From NCBI GenBank assembly GCA_036501425.1, contig DASYAI010000081.1, positions 1 to 49,723 on the forward strand: DNA of 49,723 nt. Reading direction: 5' to 3'. The DNA comes from DATKRB01 sp036501425. Lineage in GTDB: Bacteria > Actinomycetota > Acidimicrobiia > Acidimicrobiales > RAAP-2. Positions 1 to 7,569 of the stretch are shown piece by piece; position 1 is the first letter of the stretch, and each line of letters starts with the position of its first letter. Made by a program: the position numbers and the translations under genes. The notes under the pieces are model-generated. The model had not been told where the DNA came from. It saw only the letters and a program-made list of their open reading frames with translations, and made no database searches.

Positions 1-2
1 TG

Positions 3-182
3 ATGGCCTCGCCTGCTCAGCAGGTAGCTCTATGGTCAGCCAAGGTTCGAGAGGCGATAGCCCGCCGTGACGATGCGATCCGGAGCATGAGAGCCGAGGG
101 TTACTCGCTCCGTGCAATCGCAGCCGTCGCCGGGCTGTCGCCTTCGGCTGTCGTCTACATCCTCCGTAACGCTGAGCAGTAA
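3..182 (+). CDS. Small helix-turn-helix protein (59 aa, possibly 5'-truncated by window edge)
   Basis: The frame from the ATG at 3 to TAA at 180-182 encodes 59 residues. The C-terminal half (about residues 30-56, with core GYSLRAIAAVAGLSPSAVVY) reads as a helix-turn-helix of the resolvase/MerR-like small regulator type: a leading aliphatic helix, a Gly turn and a recognition helix. No other domain is visible. Because only two bases precede the ATG, the gene may start further left. Codon use includes ata, cta, gta and agc and the local base composition is visibly less GC-rich than the rest of the window, which suggests acquired DNA. It sits 72 bp from the 3' end of a tRNA-Val gene, a usual integration site, so it could be the last gene of an element lying to the left. 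Function unknown beyond likely DNA binding. Confidence 0.55.
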   Translation: MASPAQQVALWSAKVREAIARRDDAIRSMRAEGYSLRAIAAVAGLSPSAVVYILRNAEQ

Positions 183-254
183 GCTTCGCTGTAAGCTAAA
201 CGCCGCTCAGAGGCACCCTCAGCGACATCTCTGGGTATGAGATACCTGGTGAGA

Positions 255-331
255 TGGTGGGCGCTGCCGGACTCGAACCGACGACCTGCTGCTTGTAAGG
301 CAGCTGCTCTGACCAGCTGAGCTAAGCGCCC
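255..331 (-). tRNA. tRNA-Val (anticodon UAC), CCA encoded
   Basis: Read on the minus strand the sequence folds as a full cloverleaf: acceptor stem GGGCGCT (325-331) pairs with AGCGCCC (259-265); the D arm starts GCTCAGCTGGTCAGAGC; the anticodon stem GCTGC/GCAGC encloses the loop CTTACAA, giving anticodon TAC (Val, GUA/GUG codons); the T arm carries GGTTCGAGTCC. The discriminator A is followed by a genomically encoded CCA (255-257). All canonical landmarks are present. Confidence 0.95.
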
Positions 332-383
332 CGGATAGCGTACGTGCGTCACAGGCCTGTGCTCTGCGGGTGCGGGGGGAGCC

Positions 384-1124
384 TCAGAGGCCGCTGTCGA
401 GCACTTCGTGCAGCAGTTCCTGGGTGGCCGCCGCTGCCGGATGGCGAGGAGCGTCGGTGCGGACCACCAAGTCCTCGCCACTGCGGTCGGCCATGACCCC
501 TCCCGCCTCGTGGCAGATCAGCATGCCGGCCAGATAGTCCCACCCGAACAGGTGCGCACCCCCGACGACCAGGTAGGCGTCGAGCGAGCCGTCGGCCACG
601 GCGCACAGCTCCAGCGAGGCGGCGCCGAGGGCTCGGAACTGGGCCCAGCCGGGGTGGCGTGCCGGGAATCCCGAAACACCCACGACGGCATCGCCGAGCG
701 ACCGGGGGCTCGAGACCTCGATGCTGATCCCGTCCCTCCGGGCACCCTCGCCTCGGATCGCCGCGTACCCGACGCCCGTCGCCTGGTTGCGGACCAGGCC
801 CACCCGAGGGCCCCGCTCGTCGAGGACGCAGATGCTCGTCGCGTAGAAAGGGAGCCCGAGGTGCGCGTTGGTCGATCCGTCCACCGGGTCCACCACGGCC
901 AGCAGGTCGTCGGAACCGGATCCGACGCTCAGCCCGGACTCCTCGGACAGGACCGACAGGCCCTCGGCGCCCAGCACCCCCAGGACCGCCGCGTCGGCGG
1001 CCAGATCGAGGCGGTACTGGCCGGGCCGGGTCCCGGCGGGTCCCCAGTCCTCCAGCTCGTCGAGCGCCCCCCGAACCGCCCCCGCGGCGGCTCCGAGCAA
1101 CTCCAGCAGGCCCTGGTCGTCCAC
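384..1124 (-). CDS. Inositol monophosphatase family phosphatase
   Basis: A 246-residue Mg2+-dependent sugar/inositol phosphatase-type enzyme. The family signature is complete: SEESG at 60-64 (metal-binding Glu), DPVDGSTN at 79-86 (metal ligands and catalytic loop) and GWDYLAG at 194-200 (substrate/metal Asp), followed by EAGG. The family includes inositol-1-phosphatase, CysQ-type PAP phosphatase and histidinol-phosphatase; the motifs do not separate these. Several GTG codons are possible; I chose the GTG at 1124 because a TAGGGT hexamer ends exactly 7 nt before it, the spacing of a leaderless transcript, and the alternative GTG at 1133 would overlap that hexamer. The gene is divergent from the small unknown gene at 1184. 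Confidence 0.85.
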   Translation of the reverse strand: MDDQGLLELLGAAAGAVRGALDELEDWGPAGTRPGQYRLDLAADAAVLGVLGAEGLSVLSEESGLSVGSGSDDLLAVVDPVDGSTNAHLGLPFYATSICVLDERGPRVGLVRNQATGVGYAAIRGEGARRDGISIEVSSPRSLGDAVVGVSGFPARHPGWAQFRALGAASLELCAVADGSLDAYLVVGGAHLFGWDYLAGMLICHEAGGVMADRSGEDLVVRTDAPRHPAAAATQELLHEVLDSGL

Positions 1125-1131
1125 CGCCCGC

Positions 1132-1137
1132 ACCCTA
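1132..1137 (-). promoter_or_regulatory. TAGGGT -10 box, leaderless start
   Basis: TAGGGT on the minus strand lies 7 nt before the GTG at 1124. No Shine-Dalgarno sequence fits in that distance, so the message probably begins at or next to the start codon. Confidence 0.5.
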
Positions 1138-1183
1138 GCCGCCCGGCCCCGGTGACCAGGGACGCAGCTAGGCTGGGCCAACT

Positions 1184-1741
1184 GTGGCAGCAATCGATGT
1201 CGCCGGGTACGTGGCCGACCTCAAGGACCATTCGGTCGACCACGGGTTCCACGTCCACGACGAGCGGCACTTCGTCGAGACCTACTCCCTCCGCCAGGTC
1301 TGGGAGGTCGACCTGCATCCCGAGGAGGGCTGCGGGGGCCCGCTCGATCTGCATCTGGCGCTCGAGGTCGATCCCCGGGTGCTGCTCTCCTTCGAGGACG
1401 CGGTGGTCGGGCTGGGCGAGGAGGAGGACCCGCCGGACGAGTTCCACTTCCCCCTCACGTTCACCTGGGCCCTCCCCCCGCTGCCCAACGGCCCCGACCT
1501 GCTGCGGCTGGCGATCGATCTGGCCGGGATCGGCGGGATCGAGCTGCCGCTCGAGGTCTCGGCGATCGACTCGTTCGCCTCGGCCACCGACGGCCCCGAG
1601 CGGCGGCTGAACATCGTGGCGCGCCACCCGGTCTCGCTGGCCCGGGTGCTGGCGGGCGAGGAGCTGCTGTGCGACGTGTTCGATCGATGCCTGGCGGTGA
1701 GCCGCTTCCTCCTCGAGTCCGCCGACCGCTGGCTCGGGTGA
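1184..1741 (+). CDS. Conserved-looking protein of unknown function (185 aa)
   Basis: A cytosolic, acidic protein of 185 residues with no motif I recognise. The N-terminus (VAAIDVAGYVADLKDHSVDH) and the alternating beta-like segments in the middle (LHLALEVDPRVLLSFEDAV; LTFTWALPPLP) suggest an alpha+beta fold. There is no signal peptide or membrane helix. Start GTG at 1184; a TAGGCT element lies 9 nt upstream. The stop TGA (1739-1741) overlaps the GTG start of the lipoprotein gene at 1738, so the two are probably translationally coupled and form an operon, divergent from the phosphatase. Gene reality is supported by the coupling and by consistent high-GC third positions. Confidence 0.7.
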   Translation: MAAIDVAGYVADLKDHSVDHGFHVHDERHFVETYSLRQVWEVDLHPEEGCGGPLDLHLALEVDPRVLLSFEDAVVGLGEEEDPPDEFHFPLTFTWALPPLPNGPDLLRLAIDLAGIGGIELPLEVSAIDSFASATDGPERRLNIVARHPVSLARVLAGEELLCDVFDRCLAVSRFLLESADRWLG

Positions 1742-2145
1742 CATGGCCGGGGCCCGGCAGGACCGCCCTCGTCGCCGGGCTCCTGGTCACCGCGTCGGTG
1801 CTCGCGGGATGCGGGTCGCAGAGCGGCGACGCCCTGGCGAAGGCCGCCTGCGGGCACGTCAACCAGTCGATCCGGCTCTACACGGAGGCCAAGCGGGCCG
1901 ATAGCGCGGCCGGGGCACGAACCGATCTCGCCCGGGCCTACGCCCAACTGCGGGCTGCGCTGCCGCTGGCCGCCGAAGCGACGTCACAGAATGGTCAGTG
2001 GGTCGCGCTCGAGACCACGCTTTCGGAGTCGTCGCGGGTGATGGAGGGCGAGCTGCTCGCCGGGCTCCAGCAACAATGCGCCGTGGCGGACAGCCCCAAC
2101 CCCGGCGAGCCGCCCCAACCCACCGAGGTCCCGACCTCGCCCTGA
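1738..2145 (+). CDS. Small lipoprotein of unknown function
   Basis: A 135-residue secreted lipoprotein. Residues 1-25 form a type II signal peptide: short basic n-region, hydrophobic LVAGLLVTASVLAG, lipobox V-L-A-G followed by Cys25. The mature part is mostly helical (DALAKAACGHVNQSIRLYTE onwards) with a second and third Cys (CGH near 36 and QQQCAV near 116) that could form a disulfide, and ends in a Pro-rich tail. The GTG at 1738 overlaps the preceding stop (GTGA), placing it in the same operon as the 1184 gene. Expected to be anchored to the outer face of the cytoplasmic membrane. No enzyme motif visible. Confidence 0.75.
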   Translation: MTWPGPGRTALVAGLLVTASVLAGCGSQSGDALAKAACGHVNQSIRLYTEAKRADSAAGARTDLARAYAQLRAALPLAAEATSQNGQWVALETTLSESSRVMEGELLAGLQQQCAVADSPNPGEPPQPTEVPTSP

Positions 2146-2387
2146 GCCGACACCGCATGAGCGGCCCGAGCAAGTTGCCGGCGCGCTTTCCTTGCACCTT
2201 TTGGCGCGATGGACCAAGGTCTTTTCGGGCCGGTCGGGCGAGGGCCGGTAGCGCGAAGACCGCGTGCGGCGCCGCAGGTCGGCACGGATCGCCACCGGTC
2301 GGCGGGCCCGGCGCGGGCGAGGACGGGCGGTGAACCATGCACGGAGCGGCGAGCGATCCGAAGAGCGGCCGGCCGCCGGGGCGACGA

Positions 2388-2771
2388 TCAGTCCGGCGCG
2401 TTCTCCGACCAGAGGGCCACCCCGGCCGCCTGGAGCCGGTCCTCGAGCCACGCCGTGCTGTCCGGCTTGGGCATCTCGACCTCCCAACCGGCCAGGATCT
2501 CCTCGAGCTCGGCGCGCGTCGGGATCTTCGCCACGACGGCCACGGTCATCCCGTCGGTCGGCGCCCGGTCGCCCGCCTGGACGTGGATTCCCCCGAATGG
2601 TCCCATCCACTGGTAGGGCACCGGCTCGCGCATCACGTAGAGCTCGCCGGTGTCCTGCACCCACGAGAGCTCGAAGCGGACGCCGGCCTTGTTCCGCCAC
2701 TCGGTGCCGAGCTCGATCTCGGCCGAGTCTCGCCGGCGGGCGTCGCCGTCGTAGAACTCCTCGATGTCCAC
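2388..2771 (-). CDS. Conserved hypothetical protein (127 aa)
   Basis: The protein begins VDIEEFYDGDARRRDSAEIE and has an arrangement I associate with small uncharacterised actinobacterial proteins: an FYD-xx-ARRR opening, an ELGTEWR segment, then an alternating beta region (RFELSWVQDTGELYVMREP) and a C-terminal amphipathic helix. No signal peptide or catalytic motif. An open frame extends upstream to 2951, but that extension is Pro/Gly/Arg-rich non-coding-like sequence. The GTG at 2771 is preferred because TAAGGT lies 7 nt before it, matching the leaderless pattern of this genome. It converges on the lipoprotein gene across about 240 bp. Function unknown. Confidence 0.7.
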   Translation of the reverse strand: MDIEEFYDGDARRRDSAEIELGTEWRNKAGVRFELSWVQDTGELYVMREPVPYQWMGPFGGIHVQAGDRAPTDGMTVAVVAKIPTRAELEEILAGWEVEMPKPDSTAWLEDRLQAAGVALWSENAPD

Positions 2772-2778
2772 CGGGGGG

Positions 2779-2784
2779 ACCTTA
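2779..2784 (-). promoter_or_regulatory. TAAGGT -10 box, leaderless start
   Basis: TAAGGT on the minus strand ends 7 nt before the GTG at 2771 and fixes that start in preference to upstream in-frame codons. Confidence 0.5.
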
Positions 2785-2942
2785 GTGGTCCCCGGCCGGG
2801 GCCATCGGGTCTCGTCGGCGTCCCAGCCGCCACTGCCCCCGGCGCCACGTTCGGACGTTCCCACCTGGCGGTGCGGGCCCCGGACGGATCGACCCGAACG
2901 GGAGGGAGCGCCGGGGGGAGCCGGGCTCGGCATCGTCGGGAC

Positions 2943-3683
2943 ATGGCACAACTCCGCTTCCGACCGATCGACCGACTGAACGAGGAGTGGGCGGCGCTCG
3001 CTCCCTCCCCGTCATCCTGCGATGCCCTGGCCCGGCTCGCCGCGCGTGAGCCGACCGTCGCCGCGCTGGGCGTGGACGACCTGGGCTCGCTGGTGGAGCG
3101 GTTGCGAACCGCCCGAGGCACCCAGGGCCGGGCGAACGCGGCGCGGGTGTTCCAGGCCATGCTGCGCTCGCAGTCCGCCCATCCCCTGCTCCCCCGGGCC
3201 GTGCTGCAGGCCGTGGTCCCCGGATTGGTGACGGTGGCCCGCCGTCTCGCTTGGGGTGCCGGTGGCGACTGGGAGGACGGCGGTGCGTTCTTCGCCGACC
3301 TGGTGGCGACCACCTGGGAGGTGATCGTCGACTGGTCGGGCGAGGACCGGGCCTACGCCGTGCTCGACTTGCTCTCCGCCGTGCGGTGCCGCATGCGCCG
3401 ACAATTGCTCCGCCAGCGCGACGGCCGCAGTCGGCTGGAGCTCGGGCTCGAGTCCCACGACGACCTCCTCGGGTCGGGCGGGATCGAAGCCACCGACCTC
3501 GAACTGCTGGCCGGCGCCATCGAGGACCTCCGGGGCCGCGGCCTCGAGGCGGCCGACGCCGCCGTGCTCTACGGGCATCGGGTGCTCGGCCTGTCGATCG
3601 CCGAGCTCGCCGCGCTCACGGGCCGGTCACGGCGTCACCTGACCCAGTCCCGGCAGCGTGCCGAGCAGCAGCTCTGCGCCTGA
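2943..3683 (+). CDS. Sigma-70 region-4-like helix-turn-helix protein
   Basis: A 246-residue cytosolic protein. The last ~60 residues read as a sigma region-4 or LuxR-like HTH: DAAVLYGHRVLGLSIAELAA then LTGRSRRHLTQSRQRAEQQL, i.e. a conserved glycine-turn helix pair and a basic recognition helix. The N-terminal two thirds are helical and have Trp-containing segments (WEVIVDWSGEDRAYAVLDL) resembling the replication-associated or extracytoplasmic sigma-like proteins of actinobacteria, but no clear region 2 is seen. ATG at 2943 chosen as the first start after the divergent promoter region. Its end overlaps the next gene if that one starts at 3658. With the following secreted protein and LysM-BTAD gene it probably forms one operon. 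Role inferred: transcriptional regulation. Confidence 0.7.
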   Translation: MAQLRFRPIDRLNEEWAALAPSPSSCDALARLAAREPTVAALGVDDLGSLVERLRTARGTQGRANAARVFQAMLRSQSAHPLLPRAVLQAVVPGLVTVARRLAWGAGGDWEDGGAFFADLVATTWEVIVDWSGEDRAYAVLDLLSAVRCRMRRQLLRQRDGRSRLELGLESHDDLLGSGGIEATDLELLAGAIEDLRGRGLEAADAAVLYGHRVLGLSIAELAALTGRSRRHLTQSRQRAEQQLCA

Positions 3684-4572
3684 GCTGCCGGTGGCTCGAG
3701 CCGGCGGCGACGCCGCCGTGGTCCCCGCCTCGGCCACCGCCGTCCCCGGCGCTCCCGACCGCCGCCGGCCGGGCCGTCCATCGTTGGCGCTCCCCCACCG
3801 CTGGGCGATCCTGGCGGTGGCCCTCGCGGCAATGTCGCTGGTCGCCGCCTTGACCTCGACCTCGCAGAGCCCCCGCTCGGGCACGACCAGCGCTCCGCCG
3901 ATGGCCGGGGGGCGACCGGTGCAGGCCGGGCAACCCGCCGCCGACACCGCGGGTCGGGGCGGGCATGCCGGGCACTCCGACCAGGGGGACGCGCCGCTGG
4001 GCGCGGGCGGTGCCACCGACCGCTCGCCGGCGCCCGGAGCCGGACCCTCGGACGCCGAGCCGGGACCGCTCGGACTCGGCGGTGCGCCGGGCACGCCGAC
4101 CGGCGCCTTCGGCCACTCGTCGTCTGCTTCGGTCGCCAGCTCGGGCACCCCGGTGGGCGCCACCGTCGAGGCGTCGTCGTCGAGCAGCACCGCCGGCTCG
4201 ACCGCCGGCTCGGTCGGCGGTTCGGCCGGCCCGGGCGCAGGCCCGACGTCCCCGGCGACGACGCCAACCCCGAGCGATGCCCCGGACCCGACCGTGCAAC
4301 CCGGCAACCTCCAGTATCCCGACGACGTCTCGGCCAGCTACCCGTTCGAAGCGGGCGCGGCGGCGGTCGAGGCCACGGTGAGCTGGACGACCGGCACACC
4401 GCTCACGCTGACGATCGCCTGTGGCGGGCAGACCCAGCAGGTCTCCGGCACGGCCGCGTTGAGCACGTCGGCCGACTTCGGTCCGGGCAGTTGCCTGGTG
4501 ACGGTGGCCGAGGCCGCCCCCGGCGCCGGCCCCGTTGCCTACACCCTCACCATCTCGTCGGAGCCCGCATGA
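3658..4572 (+). CDS. Membrane-anchored/secreted Ser-Ala-Gly-rich protein
   Basis: About 304 residues. A single hydrophobic segment (HRWAILAVALAAMSLVAAL, near residue 50) follows a basic N-terminus and would act as signal anchor. It is followed by a long low-complexity Ser/Gly/Ala/Pro region (roughly 70-215) and a C-terminal ~85-residue globular domain with two Cys (IACGG and GSCLV) and an alternating pattern like an Ig-type beta sandwich. Likely displayed outside the membrane. The GTG at 3658 overlaps the previous gene by 26 bp; a GTG at 3691, 7 bp past that stop, is an equal alternative. The stop TGA overlaps the next ATG (ATGA at 4569), so it is coupled to the LysM-BTAD gene. Function unknown; the pairing suggests a shared envelope role. 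Confidence 0.65.
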   Translation: MPSSSSAPELPVARAGGDAAVVPASATAVPGAPDRRRPGRPSLALPHRWAILAVALAAMSLVAALTSTSQSPRSGTTSAPPMAGGRPVQAGQPAADTAGRGGHAGHSDQGDAPLGAGGATDRSPAPGAGPSDAEPGPLGLGGAPGTPTGAFGHSSSASVASSGTPVGATVEASSSSSTAGSTAGSVGGSAGPGAGPTSPATTPTPSDAPDPTVQPGNLQYPDDVSASYPFEAGAAAVEATVSWTTGTPLTLTIACGGQTQQVSGTAALSTSADFGPGSCLVTVAEAAPGAGPVAYTLTISSEPA

Positions 4573-7514
4573 TCCGCGGACGTCATCAGGGCCACGTCGA
4601 CGGCCGTCGCGCCGCCCATCCCCGCTCCGGCCGGGGCGGCAGCGGCACTGCCGCGGCGCTCGGGATGGCCGCGGCCATCGCCATCTTCGTCGCCGTACCG
4701 GCCGTCCTGTGCCTGGCGCTCGGAATCCCGACCCGCTCGGGCTGGAGCCGCCACGTCACGCCGGCCACCCGCCCGCTGTTCGACGCGCTGGGGGCGTTGG
4801 CGTGGTCGGCCTGGTTGGGGTGCTGCGTCCCCCTCGTCCGATCCGTGCTGGCCCGGGTCCGCACCGGCGACGTGGCGCGCTCTGCCGGAGGCCGCCTGGG
4901 GGATCGGCTGGCCGCCAGCATCGCCGCCGCCGTCTTGACCCTCCTGCCGGTCAGCACGTCCCTGGCCGGAGCCGCGGTGCCGGCGGGTGCCGGCGGTCGC
5001 TCGGTGCCCGCGGCCGCCGCCGGTGCGAGCCCTCGACGACCCGCGACGACCGCCGTTGCGACAGCACCGGCAACGGCGCGACCGGCACCGGCACCGGCAC
5101 AAACGGCACCGGCACAAACGGCACCGGCGCGACCGGCAACGGCACCGGCCCAACCCGCGGGGCCCGACGGGGACGGGTCAGGCGCCGGGGTCGGACCGGT
5201 CGCTTCGGGCGGCCCGACGGGCGCGGTGCCGGGTCCCGAGGCGAGCATCGCGGCGGGCGTCTACGTGGTGGAGCCGGGGGACTCGCTGTGGTCCATCGCG
5301 CAGCACCTCTACGAAGATGCCGGGGAGTGGCAGGCGATCGCCGCCGTCAACTTCGACCGCGTCATGCCCGACGGGGCGCGCTTCGTCGACCCGTCCCTCA
5401 TCCGGCCGGGGTGGCGGCTGGCCCTGCCCGACGCACCGGCGGTTGCGCCCGCCGCCGGGCACGCCGTCGCCCGACCGTCCCGAAGTCCCGAGCCGTCGGG
5501 GAACGCCGGTGTCGCCGTTGGGTCTCCCCGGTCGATCGGGGCGTCGATGCCGCCGGACCCGGCTCGAACCTCGCCCGAGGTGGTGGCCGCCCCGGCGGGC
5601 TCGGGTCCCCCGACGGCACGACCGACCGCCGACGAACCCTCCGTCGGTCCCACCCACGGGCGGGGCACCGGTGAGGGCCCTCCTCTTCCGACGCTGGCTG
5701 CACTCGGGATCGGTGCCGTGGCCGCCGCGGCGCTCGCCCGGCGCGCCCGGCGCCGGGACCGGGACCGGGGCGACGGCCATCGCGACACACCGGCCGGCGC
5801 GCCCGGCCCGGACGGATCGAAGGTGATCGCGCAACCCGCCGACGATCCCGGGCCCTCGGAGGCGGCGGAGCCGGCAGTGCAGGAGGACCTCGTCGGCCTG
5901 GCCGTCACCGTGAGCCCGTTCGAAGCGACGCCGGCGCTCGATTGGCTCGAGCTCGCCGACCGGCTCCTCGCCTTGCCGTCCGAGCTGCCGGCCCCGCGGG
6001 TACAACTGTTCCGCGTCGGCCCCGACGGCGTGGACGCCTGGCTGACCGAGCGGACGGACTGGGCGCCTCCGCCCTGGGAGCGTCGTTCCGGTGGCCGGGT
6101 CTGGCACCTTTCGGCGCGCCACGACCGCCTCCAGCTGGCCGAACGGTGCCGGGGCCTCCAACCGGTCCACCCGGCGATGCTCCCGATCGGCGCGGACGGG
6201 CGGGGCACGTGGCTGGCGGTGGCCGACGCCGGATGTTGCCTGCCGATCATCGGCGCGGGCGCCGAGGCCTTGGTCGCCACCATGGCCGTGAGCGCCGATT
6301 CCTGGCCGTGGTCCGACCAGCTGACGGTGACGGTGGATCCGGCGGCGGCCATCGCGGAGACCGGGCACGGCGGCGCGTCGGGCCCCGAGGGGACCGATCC
6401 GGACGTCACGGTGCTCTTCGTGGGCGACCCGGCGCTCCTGCCCGCCTCGACCCGGCGCCGGTGCGCCGTGGTCACCACCTTGCCGGTGCCCTCGACCGGG
6501 CTGACGGTGGCGGTGGACGCCCGGGCGGCCACCATCCACCCGCTGGGGGTGACCGTGCGGCCCCACGTGCTCGCTCCCCGCCACCGACGAGCGGTCGACG
6601 TGCTGGCACGGGGCCGGCGGTGGTCGGCCGAGGCTCCCGCGCCGGCGCCGCGGCCCGGTGGTCCTGCAGCCGGGTCCCGGAGCGCCACTGCGGCGGGCGA
6701 CACGGTCGAAGCCGACGACGGGCTCTTGCCGGCCCACCTGCTCGTGCCGGGACCGGTCGAGGTTCGACTCCTCACCGCCCTCCCCCGCATCGACGGGCTG
6801 CCCAGCCCGCTCGAGCCCAAACGGGCCCGGCGTGCGACCGAGCTGGTGGCGTACCTGGCCCTCCATCGACCCTCCCCGGTGACCAGCGACCGGTTGCGGA
6901 CCCGGGTGCTCGGGTCCCCCGACGCCGACGCCGCAGCCAAGACCCTGTTCAACGTGGCCACGGCGGCCCGGCGGGCCATGGGCACCGACCCTGACGGCCA
7001 GCCGTTGCTGCCCCCCGCCCTGCGCACCGGGCACTACCGGATCTCCGACGTCGTGACGGTCGACAGCGACCGGGCGGCGGCGCTCGTCGGTGCGGCGGCG
7101 CAGGCGGGGCGGAGCGACGTGGCCCTGGCCCTCTATCGGGCCGCCCTCGAGCTGGTGGAGGACGAGCCGCTGTCGGCCGCGCTGTCGGGCTACGGGTGGT
7201 GGCAGGCCGAAGGCCACGCCGGTCGGATCCGGGGCCTGATGGTGGACGCCGCGTGCGCGGTCGCCGAGCTGGCCGAGGGTGAGGGATCGGACCGGCTGAC
7301 CCGGTGGGCGATCGACCGGGCGCGCCTGCTCGATCCCTACAGCGAGGCGTTGTCGAGGGCGGCCATGCGGTCGGCGGCGTCGCGGGGCGACACCGACCTG
7401 CTGCGGCGCGAGTGGGTCGAATGCCAGCAGCGGGTCGACGAGCTGGACCCCGGCAGCACCCCGTCGGCACGCACCGAGCGGCTGTACGCCGAGCTGTCGG
7501 GCCGCCCGGGCTGA
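4569..7514 (+). CDS. Membrane protein with LysM and bacterial transcriptional activator (BTAD) domains
   Basis: A 981-residue multidomain protein. Three hydrophobic segments occupy about 30-57, 75-100 and 118-138. A Pro/Ala/Thr linker, including short PAQTA repeats, leads to a LysM peptidoglycan-binding domain near 231-284 (VYVVEPGDSLWSIAQHLY, later NFDRV and IRPGWRLALP). A fourth membrane helix (LAALGIGAVAAAALARRARR) lies near 375-395. After a middle region of unknown fold, residues ~730-975 form a SARP/BTAD-type unit: an OmpR-like winged helix without recognisable phosphoacceptor (ELVAYLALHRPSPVTSDRLR) then TPR-like helices (ALYRAALELVEDEPLSAAL). Comparable LysM-BTAD proteins are known in actinobacteria but their role is not established. 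The C-terminal part should be cytosolic. Translationally coupled to the preceding secreted protein. Confidence 0.8.
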   Translation: MIRGRHQGHVDGRRAAHPRSGRGGSGTAAALGMAAAIAIFVAVPAVLCLALGIPTRSGWSRHVTPATRPLFDALGALAWSAWLGCCVPLVRSVLARVRTGDVARSAGGRLGDRLAASIAAAVLTLLPVSTSLAGAAVPAGAGGRSVPAAAAGASPRRPATTAVATAPATARPAPAPAQTAPAQTAPARPATAPAQPAGPDGDGSGAGVGPVASGGPTGAVPGPEASIAAGVYVVEPGDSLWSIAQHLYEDAGEWQAIAAVNFDRVMPDGARFVDPSLIRPGWRLALPDAPAVAPAAGHAVARPSRSPEPSGNAGVAVGSPRSIGASMPPDPARTSPEVVAAPAGSGPPTARPTADEPSVGPTHGRGTGEGPPLPTLAALGIGAVAAAALARRARRRDRDRGDGHRDTPAGAPGPDGSKVIAQPADDPGPSEAAEPAVQEDLVGLAVTVSPFEATPALDWLELADRLLALPSELPAPRVQLFRVGPDGVDAWLTERTDWAPPPWERRSGGRVWHLSARHDRLQLAERCRGLQPVHPAMLPIGADGRGTWLAVADAGCCLPIIGAGAEALVATMAVSADSWPWSDQLTVTVDPAAAIAETGHGGASGPEGTDPDVTVLFVGDPALLPASTRRRCAVVTTLPVPSTGLTVAVDARAATIHPLGVTVRPHVLAPRHRRAVDVLARGRRWSAEAPAPAPRPGGPAAGSRSATAAGDTVEADDGLLPAHLLVPGPVEVRLLTALPRIDGLPSPLEPKRARRATELVAYLALHRPSPVTSDRLRTRVLGSPDADAAAKTLFNVATAARRAMGTDPDGQPLLPPALRTGHYRISDVVTVDSDRAAALVGAAAQAGRSDVALALYRAALELVEDEPLSAALSGYGWWQAEGHAGRIRGLMVDAACAVAELAEGEGSDRLTRWAIDRARLLDPYSEALSRAAMRSAASRGDTDLLRREWVECQQRVDELDPGSTPSARTERLYAELSGRPG
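5068..5155 (+). repeat. Short tandem repeats (ggcaccggcac / aaacggcaccggc)
   Basis: Imperfect repeats of ggcaccggcacaaac-type units inside the LysM-BTAD gene. They encode the Pro-Ala-Gln-Thr linker between the third membrane helix and the LysM domain and are a likely site of length variation between strains. Confidence 0.7.
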
Positions 7515-7560
7515 GGGTCGCGGCGACGGCGGCCCGGTCGGGCCGTCCGGGCTGAGGGTC
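7499..7560 (+). repeat. 21-bp near-identical direct repeat around a stop codon
   Basis: gggccg-c/t-ccgggctgagggtc occurs at 7499-7519 and again at 7540-7560 with one mismatch. The first copy contains the stop codon of the LysM-BTAD gene, so the second is a duplicate of the gene's 3' end placed in the convergent gap before the D-Ala ligase. Confidence 0.7.
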
Positions 7561-7569
7561 CAGGCCCGC

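Noticed and set aside
2146..2387. Structured RNA in the convergent gap
   Set aside because: Short complementary segments such as gacc-aa-ggtc and cgcgc...gcgcg exist but are expected by chance at this GC content; no known RNA recognised and no gene seen.
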